64,000 nucleotides of DNA from Daphnia pulex (lineage: Eukaryota; Arthropoda; Branchiopoda; Diplostraca; Daphniidae), in assembly GCF_021134715.1 (NCBI RefSeq), contig NC_060022.1, forward strand, positions 4,097,001 to 4,161,000, given 5' to 3'. The translations under genes were made by a program, and so were the position numbers. Numbering within the stretch: the first letter of the stretch is position 1; the number at the start of each line of letters is the position of its first letter. Of this stretch, positions 61,401 through 64,000 are shown piece after piece. A model generated the notes under the pieces. It did no database searches and had not been told where the DNA came from. It saw only the letters and a program-made list of their open reading frames with translations.

Positions 61401-64000
61401 AACAGAAATGCCTACCGCTCTCAGTTGTACCGTTGCATGTATACCAACACGAGAAAATGTACAAGGCAACAAATCAAAGTTGAGTGGAGAACATCATCAA
61501 TTCTTGCTGCTGTCAGGTTGCCAGCAGATGTCCATAAAATCTTGATGATTGGAAATCAATTTCCCCATGCCCATCGATGTGTGGCAATGGCATCACGGAA
61601 TGAAGTATATATATAATATATAAGTATACCATCAGCGCAGGATCGATGAATCAATATATAGTTGCATCTTCGATGCTTTCCATCATTTCCTATAATAACT
61701 TGTCTTTCGTGACAAATACATATTTGTCCCGCGCCCTGTTATATATATTTTGATTTCATTTCGTGCAAGTATACAAGAAGCGGTTGGTATACTATTATTG
61801 GTAGAGATGATGGCCGCCTGCTGTGCTGTCTCCTGTCAAAGAGTATCTAATTCTAATCAAAAATGGACGGACACATTTGTGCTCGTCGTGTCGCTTGATC
61901 TATTATATTAAATATGTGTGTTGTTCAGACGCTGCTGGTAGCGATTGGATTTCAATTCAACGGGTCGTGTTGACTCTGCCAAGTGGCTCTTCTCGCCCGT
62001 GTCAACATATAACACTTGGCATCAGCTATATATAATAGGAAAGCAGCAACCCCATTTAAAATGAAGGGGAACGCCGATCCAATTTATCTGTCGATGAAGT
62101 GAAAAGTGGGCAAAAGTCAACACTTCCATTCTCCTCGTGATGATATGGTCCTCTTTAAAAAAACAAAAAAATAAACAAGCGGTATTTATTATATAAGAAT
62201 CCAAAGGAGCCAGCAATGGCGCGAACGAAAGCTTAGATATTATACGGATCAATTCTGGCGGGTGCGGGCGCTTCCAAATGAATCGATAAAGGACAATTAT
62301 TACGGAGGCTTTGGCTGGCGTCTATAATAATAATAAGCGAACCTGACTGCTGGGCGTGGGCGCGGCCCATGGCAGTAATGAGTTGTTCCTTCTATACCTA
62401 AATAGAGCATTATACACTGGGGGCGCTGGTTCTCATTAACCCTTTGCTCACATTTCCTATGGTACAACTTTGGTTTAGCCGATATGCAGGTCACCATTTC
62501 CCGTAGGTCGTTCATCCTTGGCATCACAACGACGTTCTACTTTTCGGGTTGTTGTGTGTGTGGGGATATATAGCAATGATACAACTTGTCATCCGTGATA
62601 AATTAGGATCAGACTGCTGCCGCTGGACTGTGGACGTCGTTGATTCAGTAGACGCGGGGGAGTACACATGTACGACAAGATATGTATATAGACCGAAATA
62701 CATATCAGCCGCCATCTCAGCACCGTCCTGGTCCCGCGGGTACATGTGGAGGCCAGATAGCAACCGAGATCTAAAGTCCCCAACAGCACAGAGTTTTGTT
62801 GTCATCTAGGATCGATCTTGGTGTGGTCATTCTTTGTATACGTATATATAGGAGACATATATGTTGTCTGGAATACAGAACTGAAGATGCACACACTGTC
62901 ATTCATTCATGTAAAATAAAAAATGTTTTTTCTCGCCTTGAATTTCTGAATGAAATGAAAGAAAAGGGACAATATGAAATCATTCAATAGTGGTCAAAAA
63001 TCCATCACTCATCTGAAAAAAGCCAATAGCCTCAACTGATGAATATAACGCGGGAGAGCTGCAGCAAGATGAAAACAAAAGCAAACAGAAACTAAACCAA
63101 CTTGCCAGAACATATAGGAAAAAAGAAAAATAAGGAAAAAGAAAAAAAAGAGCTCAAAAGAACAAGCGCCATTCTGCTGTTATTGAGCCATTTGAGGAAA
63201 GCCAGATGTCGGCCTGTATATAGATCTATCTATAAGCCCACAACCGATATATTCTTCTTCGTCGGTTGTTATATATATATTTGTTGGTACTATTTGCTAG
63301 CCCCGCGGGAGTCGCGCGCTCTTGATGCTCTTTCGGCCTTTCGTTTGTGTCTTTCTAGACATCTGCGCTCCTTTCGCTTCTTCATTTTGTTTTTCCCTTT
63401 TAATCCTTTTTTTGGGGGTTGATTTGACGGCGAGAAACAAGTGCCCCGACCCCCAACAACATCAATACGTCCTGAAAGAATAAAACATTTTTTCTCAGTA
63501 TACAGCAACGTACTTTCTATCAATAGTTTAGAAGGTATTATTATAGTATGCCGTATGGTGCGGAAGGATATATTTTATTTAACTTTTTTGTTTTCCTTAT
63601 TTATTTCTATAGATGCCAGTAGTTGAATGAATGGGGAACTCTCAGCTCAGGACCAGAGAGTCAGTCTTTCCGGACAATGCAATCCGCATTTCACGCAACA
63701 ATGGAATGACGAACGCTCGCAGGCTATGTGCTGGGATGGACACCCCAGCCAAAAAAAAAAGAAAAAAGATCCAAGCAATATGTATTATATTCTTGCATCG
63801 CATTGCGCAATATAAAAAAAAAACGTGCATCTAATAGCTTTTACGCGCGTATATAGTTGTGTCAAATAGCATTAAACGTAGTATAACTATTCATATTGTT
63901 TGATGTCATAGAGAAACCAGTTAGAATAAGTGATAGATTGAGAGAGAGAAAGAGCATCAGCGCAGTGCTGCGCTACTTTTACCTGGTACATAAAGATCTT
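55441..64000. other. right-end region, nothing firm
   Basis: A25 run, (AG)n at 56651-56668, many TATATA-rich stretches. Small open frames only: a 40-codon frame with CPLC...C (61185-61307) and an Ig-like fragment (62575-62680). Neither is called as a gene. Confidence 0.35.
55798..55822. repeat. A25 homopolymer
   Basis: Uninterrupted A run. No retroposed gene was recognised next to it. Confidence 0.9.

Overview
The window is nuclear DNA from an arthropod. A small-genome crustacean such as Daphnia fits best: introns inside the coding region mostly run 58 to 160 bp, promoters are of the TATAAAAG type, homopurine/homopyrimidine tracts and microsatellites are abundant, and the best genes encode chitin-binding cuticle-type proteins. 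The species call is inference.

Two genes are well supported, both on the plus strand and about 12 kb apart. They are paralogues: 33388-36179 (6 coding exons, 557 aa) and 48306-50785 (4 coding exons, 688 aa). Each has a TATA box, a tiny first exon whose 28-31 coding nt begin the signal peptide, a Pro/Thr mucin-like region, a conserved acidic linker, one six-cysteine type-2 chitin-binding domain (CBM14) and a gene-specific tail. They belong to the class of cuticular proteins analogous to peritrophins with one chitin-binding domain (CPAP1). The second also carries four copies of a 19-residue four-cysteine module created by a ~495 bp internal duplication.

Between them lies a 2.8 kb DIRS-type tyrosine-recombinase retrotransposon (39018-41780). 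It has perfect 123 bp inverted terminal repeats, an internal complementary region that joins the complements of both ends, an intact gag, and decayed reverse transcriptase, RNase H and recombinase remnants. Gag appears to be spliced across the whole pol remnant and the internal complementary region.

A dispersed repeat of about 1.2-1.5 kb occurs four times, all in the same orientation (about 1.2, 22.1, 37.4 and 54.2 kb). Read on the minus strand it looks like an intron-containing transcription unit: a TATCGATA element, a palindrome, then consistent splice-site-like positions. It has no convincing shared protein.

The left half (0-33 kb) is mostly non-coding low-complexity DNA. A few minus-strand exon candidates with good splice sites and matching phases stand out at 21.4-21.6, 23.7-24.0, 24.9-25.6 and 26.9-27.1 kb. 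They may be pieces of one or more minus-strand genes that I could not identify. The right end (55.5-64 kb) shows nothing firm beyond a possible Ig-like fragment. No rRNA, tRNA or CRISPR array was recognised.
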